This document shows positions 34,494-42,414 of a stretch of DNA of 64,000 bases, piece after piece. Position 1 is the stretch's first letter. Each line of letters opens with the position of its first letter. Origin of the DNA: Flavobacterium crocinum (GTDB lineage Bacteria; Bacteroidota; Bacteroidia; Flavobacteriales; Flavobacteriaceae); assembly GCF_003122385.1 (NCBI RefSeq), contig NZ_CP029255.1, positions 2,542,001 through 2,606,000 on the forward strand, read 5' to 3'. Both the position numbers and the translations under genes were made by a program. The notes below the pieces were generated by a model that saw nothing but the letters and a program-made list of their open reading frames with translations, ran no database searches and was not told the origin of the DNA.

Positions 34494-34745
34494 ATGAAAT
34501 CCTTTTTTACAAGACAGACTGAGCCTTTTGTGTATCACAAGTATTATCTGCTATTGCAGAAAAGATGGGCAGAAAAAATGAAGAGCGTCACAGATGGGCT
34601 CTCTAAAACAAAACTGATCTGGGGACTTCTGTTCTTTACGGTTTTAACATCGGGTTATTTAATTTATAACCTGTATAGGACATTTTATAAACAAGCTGAG
34701 GTTTCAACAGCTTCAAAAATTAAGACAATCAATTTAAAAAACTAA
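34494..34745 (+). CDS. traL: Conjugative transfer protein TraL-like
   Basis: An 83-residue protein with a single membrane segment (TKLIWGLLFFTVLTSGYLIY) preceded by a basic cytoplasmic stretch (KRWAEKMKSVTDGLSKTK). The size, topology and position between traK and traM match TraL of Bacteroidetes elements, for which no detailed role is known. It is four bases before traM. Sequence motifs in such a short protein are few, so context carries most of the call. Confidence 0.75.
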   Translation: MKSFFTRQTEPFVYHKYYLLLQKRWAEKMKSVTDGLSKTKLIWGLLFFTVLTSGYLIYNLYRTFYKQAEVSTASKIKTINLKN

Positions 34746-34749
34746 AATT

Positions 34750-36039
34750 ATGCAAGAGAAAACATTATCTCCAAAGGAATCTAAAAAGAGAAAGATGCTT
34801 TTAATGCTGCCTCTTATAACATTTCCCTTTTTGACATTCTTATTTTATTCATTAGGCGGCGGAAGAATGGAATCCAAGATGGCAGGGAACGATGAAAGGA
34901 AAGGATTCAATTTTAATCTGCCACTGCCTAAATTTAAAGAAGATTCAGCACTGGATAAGATGAGCTATTACGATCAGGCGGCAGTTGATTCGATAAAACT
35001 GCGAGAGCAGATAAAAAAAGATCCTAACTATATTGATAATAAAGTCTCGGAAGATAAGGCAGATTCTTTTTCCACAAGTGATTTTGAATCCCGCATGCTT
35101 CCAAAAAACAGATCAGCTTTTAATTCTCAGTCATTTCAGGACCGCAATGAACAGAAAGTTTATGAGAAGCTCAGGGCTCTTGAAAACATAATCAGCCAGC
35201 CTGCTGTCCCTGCTTACGGTCAGGACATGAGGGAATTTGAAAATTACGGCACTTCTAGTGGAGAATCGGAAGAGATTAAAAAACTTGAAGGGCTAATGTC
35301 GACAATGAGCACGCCTCAGGAACCTGATCCGGAACTTCAGCAATTAGGCGGTATGCTGGAAAATATTTTGGATATACAGCATCCGCAGCGCGTGCAGGAA
35401 AGGCTTAAACAAACATCTGAGAGCAAAAAAGGCAAAATATATTCAGTGCAGAAAAAAGAAGCAGAGAATAACATAAGTTCACTTCATCGGAATGTCGATT
35501 TGCAGACCTCTTTGAAAACAAATGAATTTTATTCTCTGGACGAAGCACAGCCTGCTGAGGAAATACAAAATTCTATTGAAGCAGTTGTTCATCAGACGCA
35601 GACTATTGTCAATGGCTCGATGGTTAAATTAAGACTTACGAATGATATTTTTCTCCAAGGAACAATGATACCCAGAAATACTTTTCTGTATGGTATTGCG
35701 GCTTTAAAAGGGGAGAGGCTGGAGGTAAAAATCACAAACATCCAGTACAATAATTCGATATTTCCCGTCGAGCTGGCAGTCTATGACATGGACGGGATTG
35801 ACGGCATCTATATTCCCGGAGCGATTAACAGGGATGTGGCTAAGGCATCAGCTGACAGATCCATTCAGACACTCGGTCTTACCGGGATTTCGGATTCTTG
35901 GGGTGCACAGGCCGCAGGTATGGGCATCGAGGCAGCCAAAAGTCTGATGAGCAAAAAGGTAAAACTCATAAAAGTGGTTGTAAAGGCAGGGTATCAGGTG
36001 CTGCTGTATGATGAAAAACAAAAGAATTTAAAACCTTAA
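34750..36039 (+). CDS. traM: Conjugative transposon protein TraM (VirB10-like)
   Basis: A 429-residue protein with an N-terminal membrane segment (MLLMLPLITFPFLTFLFYSL) and a long disordered Gln/Glu/Ser-rich linker. The C-terminal VirB10-like domain has IVNGSMVKLRLTNDIFLQGT, NTFLYGIAALKGERLEVKIT and IDGIYIPGAINRDVAKASAD, ending IKVVVKAGYQVLLYDEK. TraM bridges the inner membrane to the outer-membrane ring. The length and the GGGRMESKMAG-like early patch are typical. It is 12 bases before traN. Confidence 0.9.
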   Translation: MQEKTLSPKESKKRKMLLMLPLITFPFLTFLFYSLGGGRMESKMAGNDERKGFNFNLPLPKFKEDSALDKMSYYDQAAVDSIKLREQIKKDPNYIDNKVSEDKADSFSTSDFESRMLPKNRSAFNSQSFQDRNEQKVYEKLRALENIISQPAVPAYGQDMREFENYGTSSGESEEIKKLEGLMSTMSTPQEPDPELQQLGGMLENILDIQHPQRVQERLKQTSESKKGKIYSVQKKEAENNISSLHRNVDLQTSLKTNEFYSLDEAQPAEEIQNSIEAVVHQTQTIVNGSMVKLRLTNDIFLQGTMIPRNTFLYGIAALKGERLEVKITNIQYNNSIFPVELAVYDMDGIDGIYIPGAINRDVAKASADRSIQTLGLTGISDSWGAQAAGMGIEAAKSLMSKKVKLIKVVVKAGYQVLLYDEKQKNLKP

Positions 36040-36051
36040 AAGAGAGAAAAT

Positions 36052-36915
36052 ATGAAAAGAGCGAATTATTTGTTTTTAATCAGCGTGCTGCTGGTTTGTG
36101 TGTCAGTTAATCCGCAGTCAAACGCAAGGGAAACTGTCTTTTACCAAGACCAGTATAAAAATCTACAAGTAGGTTTTTCTAAAACCACAAGTATTATTTT
36201 TCCTTATACAATCAAGAGCATAGATAAAGGAAGTGTAGAAGTGCTAGTACAGAAAGCAAAAGGAGTTGAGAATATACTACTTGTAAAAGCGGCTAAAGAG
36301 CATTTTTTACAGACCAATCTGACAGTTGTAACTTCTGACGGGAAATTGTACGTTTTTGTACTGAATTATGACGATTCCTGCCCTGACTTAAATTTTAAGG
36401 CTGAAAATGCAGTGGCTGCAAGCAGGGATGTGCTGTTTTCTTTAGAAAACGAAAATCAGAAAAGAATTGAACAGTGTGCTTTGGCTGCATATTCCAAAAA
36501 GAAAAAAATCAGTGGTCTAAAAAAATCAAAGTATCAGATCAGACTAGAGGTGAACGGCATTTTTATCCAGCAGAATGTTTTGTATCTGCGTGTTGTTTTT
36601 GAAAACAAATCAAAGATTAACTACGATATTGATCAGTTTCGTTTTTTTATCAGGGATAAGAGAAAATCAAAACGAACTGCCTCACAGGAAATTGAATTGG
36701 AGCCTTTGTATGCAACTTCATCGTCTTCTGTAATTCCTTATAAATCTGAAATAATAAAAGTTTATGCGCTGGAGAAATTTACTATACCTGAGAATAAGTA
36801 TCTGACGCTTCAGATGATTGAAAAAAATGGCGGAAGACATTTGGAAGTGGATATTAATAATAATCTGACTGATAAGGTACTTCCGATTATAGAATTCAGT
36901 ATTGACACTTTTTAA
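36052..36915 (+). CDS. traN: Conjugative transposon protein TraN (VirB9-like)
   Basis: A 287-residue exported protein (signal MKRANYLFLISVLLVCVSVN, ending near NA) that forms part of the outer-membrane ring. The family pattern is YKNLQVGFSKTTSIIFPYTI near the start, KGVENILLVKAAKEHFLQTN, DGKLYVFVLNYDDSCPDLNF and VLYLRVVFENKSKINYDIDQ. The length is close to usual (about 300). The gene is last in the recognisable tra series; no TraO, P or Q homologs are seen behind it, where a hypothetical gene follows after 16 bases. Confidence 0.9.
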   Translation: MKRANYLFLISVLLVCVSVNPQSNARETVFYQDQYKNLQVGFSKTTSIIFPYTIKSIDKGSVEVLVQKAKGVENILLVKAAKEHFLQTNLTVVTSDGKLYVFVLNYDDSCPDLNFKAENAVAASRDVLFSLENENQKRIEQCALAAYSKKKKISGLKKSKYQIRLEVNGIFIQQNVLYLRVVFENKSKINYDIDQFRFFIRDKRKSKRTASQEIELEPLYATSSSSVIPYKSEIIKVYALEKFTIPENKYLTLQMIEKNGGRHLEVDINNNLTDKVLPIIEFSIDTF

Positions 36916-36931
36916 GTTTTAAAATAATTCT

Positions 36932-38083
36932 ATGATAATCAATCTTGCTGATACTGAAATGATGCTGTCGTTTGCCGAGGAAATGGCATATAACGGCCAT
37001 CGGTTTGCTGCCTTTAATACAGAAGAGGTAACTGATACCTACACAATTGAGTTTTTTAGAAATCATTTGGATGCGAAGGAGTACTGTCTGGTTATGACCA
37101 ATGATGCGAATTATTTTCAGAGCCTGCCGATTGAATCAGTTATTGACGACTTGCGAGCAGTTTTGAATAGCGGGGCAGATACTTCCGAAAATGAAGCAAT
37201 AGAACTTACTGGATTTGCCAAAAGGGAAATAGATAGGAGTGAAATTTTAGAAAATAATTTAAATGAAAACGCAATGAATGAGAAAAATTTAGAATACCTG
37301 AAAGACCAGTTAAAATATACTGGATTTGGAGAAACGTTCGATGCTGAACTGCGAGAGAACATAATGAAGGGAGATAAGGATTTTAAAATTATGCACACCG
37401 GCATTATGAACAATGGTCTGCCAAATAAGGATACCTTAACTGTAGAATTAAATTTCAAAAGGTCTGAGCAGACAGATATGTACTTTTTTAATTCCTATCA
37501 TGTCAATCTTCAGAAAGAAGAAAACAAACCTGGTCTGGAACAGACCTTCTACATCAACAAAGACAGCGCCAGCATTACAATGAAAGAGGCTTATAATTTG
37601 ATGGAAGGCAGATCTGTCAATAAAGATCTTAAAAACAAAGAAGGGGAGAGCTATAATTGCTGGCTGAAAATCGACTTTAAACAATCTGACAATGGTAATT
37701 TTAAGCTGAACCAATACCATCAGAATTATGGGTATGATTTGGAAGCAAGTCTGGCAAAACATTCAATCAAGGAACTGAATACTCCGAAGTATAAAGAAGA
37801 CCTTTTGAATTCGCTAAAGAAAGGAAACCTTCAGTCGGCGACTTTTGTTGTCGGCGGTACTGAAAGTAAAATGTTTGTGGAGGCAAATCCCCAGTTCAAG
37901 ACTGTTAATGTTTACGATGAAAATTTACAAAGAATTAATCATCGAGAGAGCAAGGAAGAAAAAAAGGCTGAATCTCAAAAAGAATCAGTATCTAAAGATC
38001 AAAAACAAAATCCAGATTCAGATGAAGGTGATGCTGGGAGGAAAGATAATAAATTAAAGAAAAGAAGATCGCCTTCACTTTAA
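36932..38083 (+). CDS. Hypothetical protein of Bacteroidetes mobile elements
   Basis: A 383-residue soluble protein, opening with ADTEMMLSFAEEMAYNGHRF. A middle part (TGFGETFDAELRENIMKGDK, then DMYFFNSYHVNL and YNLMEGRSVNKDLKNKEGE) and the NPQFKTVNVYDENLQRI stretch recur, as I recall, in hypothetical proteins of conjugative elements in this phylum. The tail is highly charged and probably disordered (SDEGDAGRKDNKLKKRRSPS). No catalytic motif is seen. It is co-oriented with the tra operon and followed by a small gene after four bases. It may act in the recipient after transfer; that is inference. Confidence 0.6.
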   Translation: MIINLADTEMMLSFAEEMAYNGHRFAAFNTEEVTDTYTIEFFRNHLDAKEYCLVMTNDANYFQSLPIESVIDDLRAVLNSGADTSENEAIELTGFAKREIDRSEILENNLNENAMNEKNLEYLKDQLKYTGFGETFDAELRENIMKGDKDFKIMHTGIMNNGLPNKDTLTVELNFKRSEQTDMYFFNSYHVNLQKEENKPGLEQTFYINKDSASITMKEAYNLMEGRSVNKDLKNKEGESYNCWLKIDFKQSDNGNFKLNQYHQNYGYDLEASLAKHSIKELNTPKYKEDLLNSLKKGNLQSATFVVGGTESKMFVEANPQFKTVNVYDENLQRINHRESKEEKKAESQKESVSKDQKQNPDSDEGDAGRKDNKLKKRRSPSL

Positions 38084-38087
38084 AATT

Positions 38088-38390
38088 ATGGAAACTTTAA
38101 AGCCTCTATCGGATTTTTTCACCGCAATAGAGAATGATTACCGGATTAGTCCAATGCATATTGCCATTTATGCAGCTCTATTACAATTTAGATCCGTTAA
38201 GGGCTTTATTAACCCAATTTTTGTATTCAGCGCGGAGATTATTGTTATTGCTAAAGTTTCTTCAGCAAATACGTATCATAAATGTGTCCAGGAACTTCAT
38301 CAGTACGGATATATAAAGTATAGACCATCTTTTAAAAAAAATCGTGGAAGTGAAGTATATTTTTTGTTTTCAGCTGATGCGGACATCTAA
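38088..38390 (+). CDS. Small winged-helix-like protein, paralog of the gene at 38688
   Basis: A 100-residue protein. The layout LHQYGYIKYRPSFKKNRGSE near the end, after helices MHIAIYAALLQFRS and VIAKVSSANTYHKCVQEL, resembles a winged helix with a recognition helix and wing. It aligns by eye with the protein at 38688 (LQDLGYIKYMPSYHPGYRSE). The two flank an excisionase-like gene. It begins five bases after the previous stop. Probably a DNA-binding regulator of excision or transfer; the fold is my inference from pattern. Confidence 0.55.
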   Translation: METLKPLSDFFTAIENDYRISPMHIAIYAALLQFRSVKGFINPIFVFSAEIIVIAKVSSANTYHKCVQELHQYGYIKYRPSFKKNRGSEVYFLFSADADI

Positions 38391-38425
38391 AGATTCTGCA
38401 ATTAATAATTTTATGAAATTGTGCT

Positions 38426-38701
38426 ATGAATGAAATTGTAACCAAGGAAGATCTGAGACAGTTTGGTCTTCTTCTAGTAGATAAAATACAGGCTTTATTT
38501 AAGGATAAGGATTCAGGATGGACAGAAACTTTGGAACCTGAATGGCTTAAAAGCAAGGCAGTGAGAAAACTGCTTGATATTTCAGCAGGTTCAGTTCAGA
38601 ATCTTAGAACAAGCCAAAAAGTCCGTTTCAAAAAAGTTCTTGGCTCGTACTACTACAATAAAGAAGATCTGCTAAAACTTTTCAAAGATGAGTCACATTA
38701 A
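38426..38701 (+). CDS. Excisionase-like helix-turn-helix protein
   Basis: A 91-residue protein with a MerR/Xis-type HTH: WLKSKAVRKLLDISAGSVQN, then LRTSQKVRFKKVLGSYYYNK and EDLLKLF. The helix followed by a short wing and a second helix ending in LLKLFKDE is the pattern of the HTH_17 excisionase-type proteins that bind near attachment sites and drive element excision. Its neighbour, 346 bases from its end, is the integrase. It overlaps the next gene by 14 bases. The role in excision is inferred from type and location. Confidence 0.7.
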   Translation: MNEIVTKEDLRQFGLLLVDKIQALFKDKDSGWTETLEPEWLKSKAVRKLLDISAGSVQNLRTSQKVRFKKVLGSYYYNKEDLLKLFKDESH

Positions 38702-39005
38702 TAATGTAACGGAATACCCAGTTATAGATTGCTTATCTATTTATATGGATGATCCGCAGCTCAACGTTTGGCATTTGGCTATTTTAACAGCAATTCTAAC
38801 TTTGGGATATAGGCAGGGAGAGAGGCAGAGGATAAAAGTAAGCCGCAGTAAGATTATGACATTATCACATATAAACACATTGCCCACTTATCATAAATAT
38901 TTCAAACAGCTTCAGGATTTGGGTTATATTAAGTATATGCCTTCTTATCATCCGGGTTATAGAAGTGAAGTTGAATTATATCAAGAGAGGTTATCTCATA
39001 ATTGA
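38688..39005 (+). CDS. Small winged-helix-like protein, second paralog
   Basis: A 105-residue protein with the same plan as the gene at 38088: helices WHLAILTAILTLGYR and KIMTLSHINTLPTYHKYFKQ, then LQDLGYIKYMPSYHPGYRSE. It overlaps the excisionase-like gene by 14 bases and its last codons lie in the stem of a strong terminator. It is followed by the convergent integrase gene. It is likely to bind DNA and to help control integration or excision; that is inference. Confidence 0.55.
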   Translation: MSHINNVTEYPVIDCLSIYMDDPQLNVWHLAILTAILTLGYRQGERQRIKVSRSKIMTLSHINTLPTYHKYFKQLQDLGYIKYMPSYHPGYRSEVELYQERLSHN

Positions 39006-39023
39006 GATAACCTCTTTCTTTTT
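38986..39023 (+). terminator. Terminator at the end of the tra-side genes
   Basis: AGAGGTTATCTCA (38986-38998) and TGAGATAACCTCT (39003-39015) form a perfect 13-base-pair stem around TAAT, then TTCTTTTT. The stop codon of the small gene lies in the stem. It separates this unit from the convergent integrase gene and may work in both directions. Confidence 0.85.
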
Positions 39024-39050
39024 GTATCAAATTATTTTGGAGATTGTAAT

Positions 39051-40361
39051 CTAAGAGGTTGGTATCTTATATTTCTCTTTAATTAATTCTAATTCATTCT
39101 CAAGTCTGATCAGTGCCGTCAAATCTTCCTGTGACATTTCAATTTTTTCAAGGTTCAGTTTTTTATTCAGCAGTGTCATTTCGCGTCCTATGGTAGCTTG
39201 TTCTGTGATAGCGTAAGATTCAGTCTGTTTGACTGATGAATGTCCGAGCATTTCCTTTACTACATTAATGGGAACGTTATTGTTCAATGTTACAGTACTT
39301 CCAAATGTTCTGCGTGCCATATGTGTGTTAAGGGTGAAAGGAAAACCGCATAATGCCGCAATTTCCTTTAGGTATTCATTCATTTTCTGATTAGAAGAAA
39401 CCGGTAGTACAGTTCCGCGTTTATTGCAAACCGGATGATCTTTGTATTTTTCAAGAATTTCGATCGCCTTTGGAAGAAGCGGGATTCTTGCTGTAGAATT
39501 TGTCTTCTGCCTCTCAGATAGAATCCACTGATTTCCGTCAACGCCATCTTTTATGTCAGCTTTCCGGAGCTGAAATGCATCAATATAAGCAAGTCCTGTG
39601 TAGCACTGGAAAACAAAAATATCGCGCACGGTATTAAGCCGGTCAGTCGAAAATTCGCGTCTTTCCAGTTCAGCCAATTCTTTTGCAGATATAGGCTTCT
39701 TTACAATTTTAGTTTTCTTTCCTTTAAAATTCTTAAATGGATCTTTAATAATAATTTCTTTATCGATGGCTCGTATTACAATTTTCTTGAAGTTGGAAAT
39801 GTATTTAAGCGTTGTATTATTTGCGCATTTTCTTACGGTGCGAAGATAGAACTCAAGGTCTTTTATGAATTCAAAATTTAAATCAGCAAATTCAAAATCA
39901 TTCGTATTGTATTTGAATTTTATGAAAGCCGTTACATGATTTTTAGTGATATTGAATCTCTCCAGAGTAGCTTCAGTATATCCATTGCCAATCAGGGCTT
40001 TCATTTCATCATTGTGTTTTTGAAATTCTTCGAGCACCCTTGCTCTGGGCGTTATTCTTCCCATGACATGATCCATAATCTTTTGGGAAGTTATGGGTTT
40101 TCCGGTGTACATAATTTGGGATTTGATTTCATGGATTTTCGCAGTGAGTGAATCCAGAAAAAAGTTTAGCGATTTTGCATCTTCTTTTGTGCCTGTTGCT
40201 CTCTCGGTTTTCTGGTTCCAGCGCTCGCTGTCCCATTTCCGTCTTGTGGATGCTTCTTTCGGGATTCCGTCAACGGTTATCCTGAAATAAACAATTCTAA
40301 TGTTACTCTCATTGCGGGATGCTTTCAAAAAGAATATCAACCCAAAGCTGTTCTCTAGCAT
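39051..40361 (-). CDS. int: Tyrosine recombinase (element integrase)
   Basis: A 436-residue site-specific recombinase that integrates and excises the element. The N-terminal arm-binding part starts with FGLIFFLKASRNESNIRIVY. The core-binding domain covers about 110-215. The catalytic domain shows FQCYTGLAYIDAFQLRK, a Lys in SERQKTNSTARIPL, HMARRTFGSTV (His and Arg), MLGHSSVKQT (second His) and ESYAI (nucleophile Tyr near 396). The first catalytic Arg, expected in TGLR, is Ala (TGLAY), as also known for the IntDOT type. The length is usual. It is the gene nearest the tRNA-Ser gene and is convergent with the excisionase block. Its start lies 282 bases from the tRNA 3' end. Confidence 0.92.
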   Translation of the reverse strand: MLENSFGLIFFLKASRNESNIRIVYFRITVDGIPKEASTRRKWDSERWNQKTERATGTKEDAKSLNFFLDSLTAKIHEIKSQIMYTGKPITSQKIMDHVMGRITPRARVLEEFQKHNDEMKALIGNGYTEATLERFNITKNHVTAFIKFKYNTNDFEFADLNFEFIKDLEFYLRTVRKCANNTTLKYISNFKKIVIRAIDKEIIIKDPFKNFKGKKTKIVKKPISAKELAELERREFSTDRLNTVRDIFVFQCYTGLAYIDAFQLRKADIKDGVDGNQWILSERQKTNSTARIPLLPKAIEILEKYKDHPVCNKRGTVLPVSSNQKMNEYLKEIAALCGFPFTLNTHMARRTFGSTVTLNNNVPINVVKEMLGHSSVKQTESYAITEQATIGREMTLLNKKLNLEKIEMSQEDLTALIRLENELELIKEKYKIPTS

Positions 40362-40462
40362 AATTCAACTTATTAGATTAGTAAATGTAGAATTATAACC
40401 TCATTTAAACAAGATGTAAACGTGCTTAACCCCTTTGGTATCGAGGCTTAAGGTGAAATTTT

Positions 40463-40507
40463 GTGGCACATTTTCGAAATTTCCGAGTGTGCCACGAATG
40501 TGCCACA
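40463..40507. repeat. GTGGCACA repeats upstream of the integrase, candidate recombinase sites
   Basis: GTGGCACA (40463-40470) is inverted to TGTGCCAC (40488-40495), which is repeated as TGTGCCACA (40499-40507). They lie between the integrase start and the tRNA-Ser gene. Repeats of this kind next to integrases usually bind the recombinase arm domain or the excisionase. This is inferred from place and form. Confidence 0.5.
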
Positions 40508-40522
40508 AAGTTTTTGTTCGAT

Positions 40523-40624
40523 TTTATAAATATTGAAAAGTGGTATAAAAGAAAAAACCCTGCAAATCATTTGATTTGCAGGGTTTACCGCTCTTTTTGG
40601 CCTTTTTTATAAACTTTGAAAAGT
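40523..40624. repeat. Near-identical 19-base direct repeats near the attachment region
   Basis: TTTATAAATATTGAAAAGT (40523-40541) and TTTATAAACTTTGAAAAGT (40606-40624) differ in two positions and lie on either side of the tRNA terminator hairpin. They could be integrase binding sites or the result of duplication during insertion. Confidence 0.5.
40552..40586 (-). terminator. Terminator downstream of tRNA-Ser
   Basis: AAACCCTGCAAATCA (40555-40569) and TGATTTGCAGGGTTT (40572-40586) form a perfect 15-base-pair stem with a two-base loop. Read on the minus strand it is followed by a T-run, so it ends the leftward tRNA transcript 57 bases behind the tRNA 3' end. It may be host-derived, in which case the element boundary lies to its left. 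Confidence 0.75.
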
Positions 40625-40642
40625 CTCTTTTTTAAGCCTCCG

Positions 40643-40727
40643 CGGAGAAAGAGGGATTCGAACCCCCGGACCTGTTACAGTCAACAGTTTTCAAGACTGC
40701 CGCATTCGACCGCTCTGCCATTTCTCC
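40643..40727 (-). tRNA. tRNA-Ser (anticodon TGA)
   Basis: An 85-base tRNA on the minus strand. The acceptor arms are GGAGAAA (40727-40721) and TTTCTCC (40650-40644) with G as discriminator at 40643. The anticodon stem GCAGT/ACTGT holds the loop CTTGAAA, so the anticodon is TGA, serine. The T arm has GGGGGTTCGAATCCCTC, and the long variable arm is that of a class II tRNA. No CCA is encoded. The 3' end points at the integrase, the usual geometry for a tRNA used as integration target. Confidence 0.95.
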
Positions 40728-40759
40728 AGTATGTTGCTCTCATTGCCTGATTGCGGGTG

Positions 40760-40788
40760 CAAATATAAGACGGTTTTTTGGTTCTCAA
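40760..40788 (-). promoter_or_regulatory. Promoter of tRNA-Ser
   Basis: On the minus strand: TTG (40788-40786), 18 bases, then TATATTTG (40767-40760). This is a good fit to TTG-N17..23-TAnnTTTG, 32 bases ahead of the tRNA 5' end at 40727. Confidence 0.7.
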
Positions 40789-40878
40789 AACTTTTTTCGA
40801 ACTTTTTTTTAAAGTTTTTTAAGATAATTTTCAAGTGTCTAATTATCAGTATTTCCGGAAATGAGTTTTTTTGAGAAA

Positions 40879-41277
40879 TTAATCCAAATCGTCTAAAATT
40901 GGCGTTGGTTTTTTATTTTCATCAACAGCAACAAACGAAAAAGTTCCTGAAACTACTGTTTCGCGAAGTTCCGAATACATCTGTTCCATAAAAATATCAA
41001 CGTGAATTTTACAGCTGGTTCTTCCAACGCTGTCAACTTTTGCAACTAATTCGATTAAAGTTCCGGCCGGAATCGCTTTTTTAAAATCAATTTGACCTGT
41101 TGAAATTGTAACTACTTTTTTGCGACTGAAACGTGTTGCACAAATAAATGCAACTTCGTCCATTAAATGAAGAGCAGTTCCTCCAAATAAAGTGTCATAA
41201 TGGTTGGTTGTGCTTGGGAAAACAGCTTTAAAGATTCGTGTTTCCGATTTTAAAATTCTTTCTTCTACTGTTCCCAT
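40879..41277 (-). CDS. Acyl-CoA thioesterase, hotdog fold (YciA-like)
   Basis: A 132-residue cytoplasmic enzyme that hydrolyses acyl-CoA to free acid and CoA. The hotdog pattern FPSTTNHYDTLFGGTALHLM followed by DEVAFICATRFSRKKVVTIS, then IDFKKAIPAGTLIELVAKV, fits the YciA/BACH group, which has an active-site Asp (here the D of HLMDE) in the central helix. I start at the ATG at 41277 (MGTVEERILKSETR), since the 14 residues upstream overlap ribBA. It is last in the leftward host operon, one base from the ribBA stop. Chain-length choice of the enzyme cannot be told. Confidence 0.85.
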   Translation of the reverse strand: MGTVEERILKSETRIFKAVFPSTTNHYDTLFGGTALHLMDEVAFICATRFSRKKVVTISTGQIDFKKAIPAGTLIELVAKVDSVGRTSCKIHVDIFMEQMYSELRETVVSGTFSFVAVDENKKPTPILDDLD

Positions 41278-41278
41278 A

Positions 41279-42412
41279 TTAATAATTAACGTATTCTGTA
41301 ATTTCAAGTCCGTAGCCAATCATACCCACACGTTTTGTTTGTTCTGTATTTGAAACTAATCTGATTTTAGAAATATCTATATCGTGTAGGATCTGCGCTC
41401 CGATTCCGTAATCTTTACTGTCGATAATTACTTTAGGAGCTTTTAAAGTTCCTTGCGATTGAAGCGTTTTAAGCTCTGAAATTCGATTTAGAAGATTAAC
41501 TGCCGTCATGTCCTGATTGATGAAAATAACAGCGCCTTTTCCGTTTTCGTTAATTACTTTGAACATGTCGTCTAATTGCTGTTCTGCATTATTGGTCAAA
41601 GTTCCCAGTAAGTCATTGTTAACCTGAGAAGAGTGAATTCTTGTTAAGATTGGTTCTCCAAGATTCCAGGTTCCTTTGGTTAAGGCAATATGAATTTGTT
41701 TGTTAGTTGTCTGCTCGTAAGCTCTTAACCTGAAAGTTCCAAAACGAGTCTCGATATCAAAGTCTTCTTTTTTGACAATTAAGCTGTCGTGCTGCATTCT
41801 GTAGGCAACCAAATCTTCAATAGAAACTAATTTTAAATCAAATTTTTTAGCCACTTTTACTAATTCCGGTAAACGAGACATTGTTCCGTCTTCGTTCAGA
41901 ATTTCGCAGATAACACCTGCAGGTTTAAATCCTGCAAGACGTGCAAAGTCAATAGCGGCTTCAGTGTGTCCTGTTCTTCTTAAAACACCACCTTGTTTGG
42001 CAATTAGAGGGAAAATATGTCCGGGACGAGCTAAATCGTGTGGTTTTGTATTAGGGTCAATCAATGACTGAACAGTTTTTGATCGGTCTGCAGCAGAAAT
42101 CCCGGTTGTAACACCATTCCCTTTTAAATCAACGGAAACGGTAAAAGCAGTTTCCATATGATCTGTATTGTTGGTAACCATGGCACGAAGATCCAATTCT
42201 TTGCAACGGCTTTCGGTTAATGGTGTGCAGATCAAGCCACGTCCGTGTGTAGCCATAAAGTTGATCATTTCCGGTGTTGTTTTTTCAGCTGCTGCTAAAA
42301 AATCACCTTCATTTTCGCGATCTTCATCATCGACTACAATGATTACTTTACCTTGACGAATATCTTCTATAGCTTCCTCAATGGTGTTCAGTTGTATTTT
42401 TGTTGTTGACAT
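41279..42412 (-). CDS. ribBA: 3,4-dihydroxy-2-butanone-4-phosphate synthase with degenerate GTP cyclohydrolase II-like domain
   Basis: Residues 1 to about 205 are an intact RibB, which converts ribulose-5-phosphate to 3,4-dihydroxy-2-butanone-4-phosphate for riboflavin. Motifs are [29 protein letters not shown] and [11 protein letters not shown]. Residues from about 206 to 377 align with GTP cyclohydrolase II ([30 protein letters not shown]). However, the three zinc cysteines of that enzyme (C..L..G..CxC) are replaced: [20 protein letters not shown] has Gln and two Asn. The second half is therefore probably inactive, as in RibBX-type proteins. A separate RibA should exist in the genome. It starts two bases from the lptG-type gene. 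Confidence 0.9.
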   Translation of the reverse strand: MSTTKIQLNTIEEAIEDIRQGKVIIVVDDEDRENEGDFLAAAEKTTPEMINFMATHGRGLICTPLTESRCKELDLRAMVTNNTDHMETAFTVSVDLKGNGVTTGISAADRSKTVQSLIDPNTKPHDLARPGHIFPLIAKQGGVLRRTGHTEAAIDFARLAGFKPAGVICEILNEDGTMSRLPELVKVAKKFDLKLVSIEDLVAYRMQHDSLIVKKEDFDIETRFGTFRLRAYEQTTNKQIHIALTKGTWNLGEPILTRIHSSQVNNDLLGTLTNNAEQQLDDMFKVINENGKGAVIFINQDMTAVNLLNRISELKTLQSQGTLKAPKVIIDSKDYGIGAQILHDIDISKIRLVSNTEQTKRVGMIGYGLEITEYVNY

Positions 42413-42414
42413 AA

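Larger units (their letters stand above)
1..40642. mobile_element. Integrative conjugative element (conjugative transposon), left end not in window
   Basis: A tyrosine integrase, an excisionase-like HTH gene, a relaxase with its accessory protein and coupling ATPase, and a traE-to-traN operon all lie on one side of a tRNA-Ser gene. The right side of that tRNA is ordinary housekeeping DNA. By eye the element has higher G+C than the chromosome to its right. Bacteroidetes elements of this class transfer by a type IV secretion system and integrate site-specifically. The right boundary falls between the integrase start (40361) and the tRNA 3' end (40643). The left boundary is outside the window, since the exonuclease and helicase genes at the start look element-borne. 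I did not find the partner attachment repeat. Confidence 0.85.

Noticed and set aside
41278..41319. N-terminal extension of the thioesterase
   Set aside because: It overlaps ribBA; the family start is at MGTVEERI.
41279..42412. Fully bifunctional RibBA
   Set aside because: The zinc cysteines of the cyclohydrolase half are absent, so only the RibB activity is supported.
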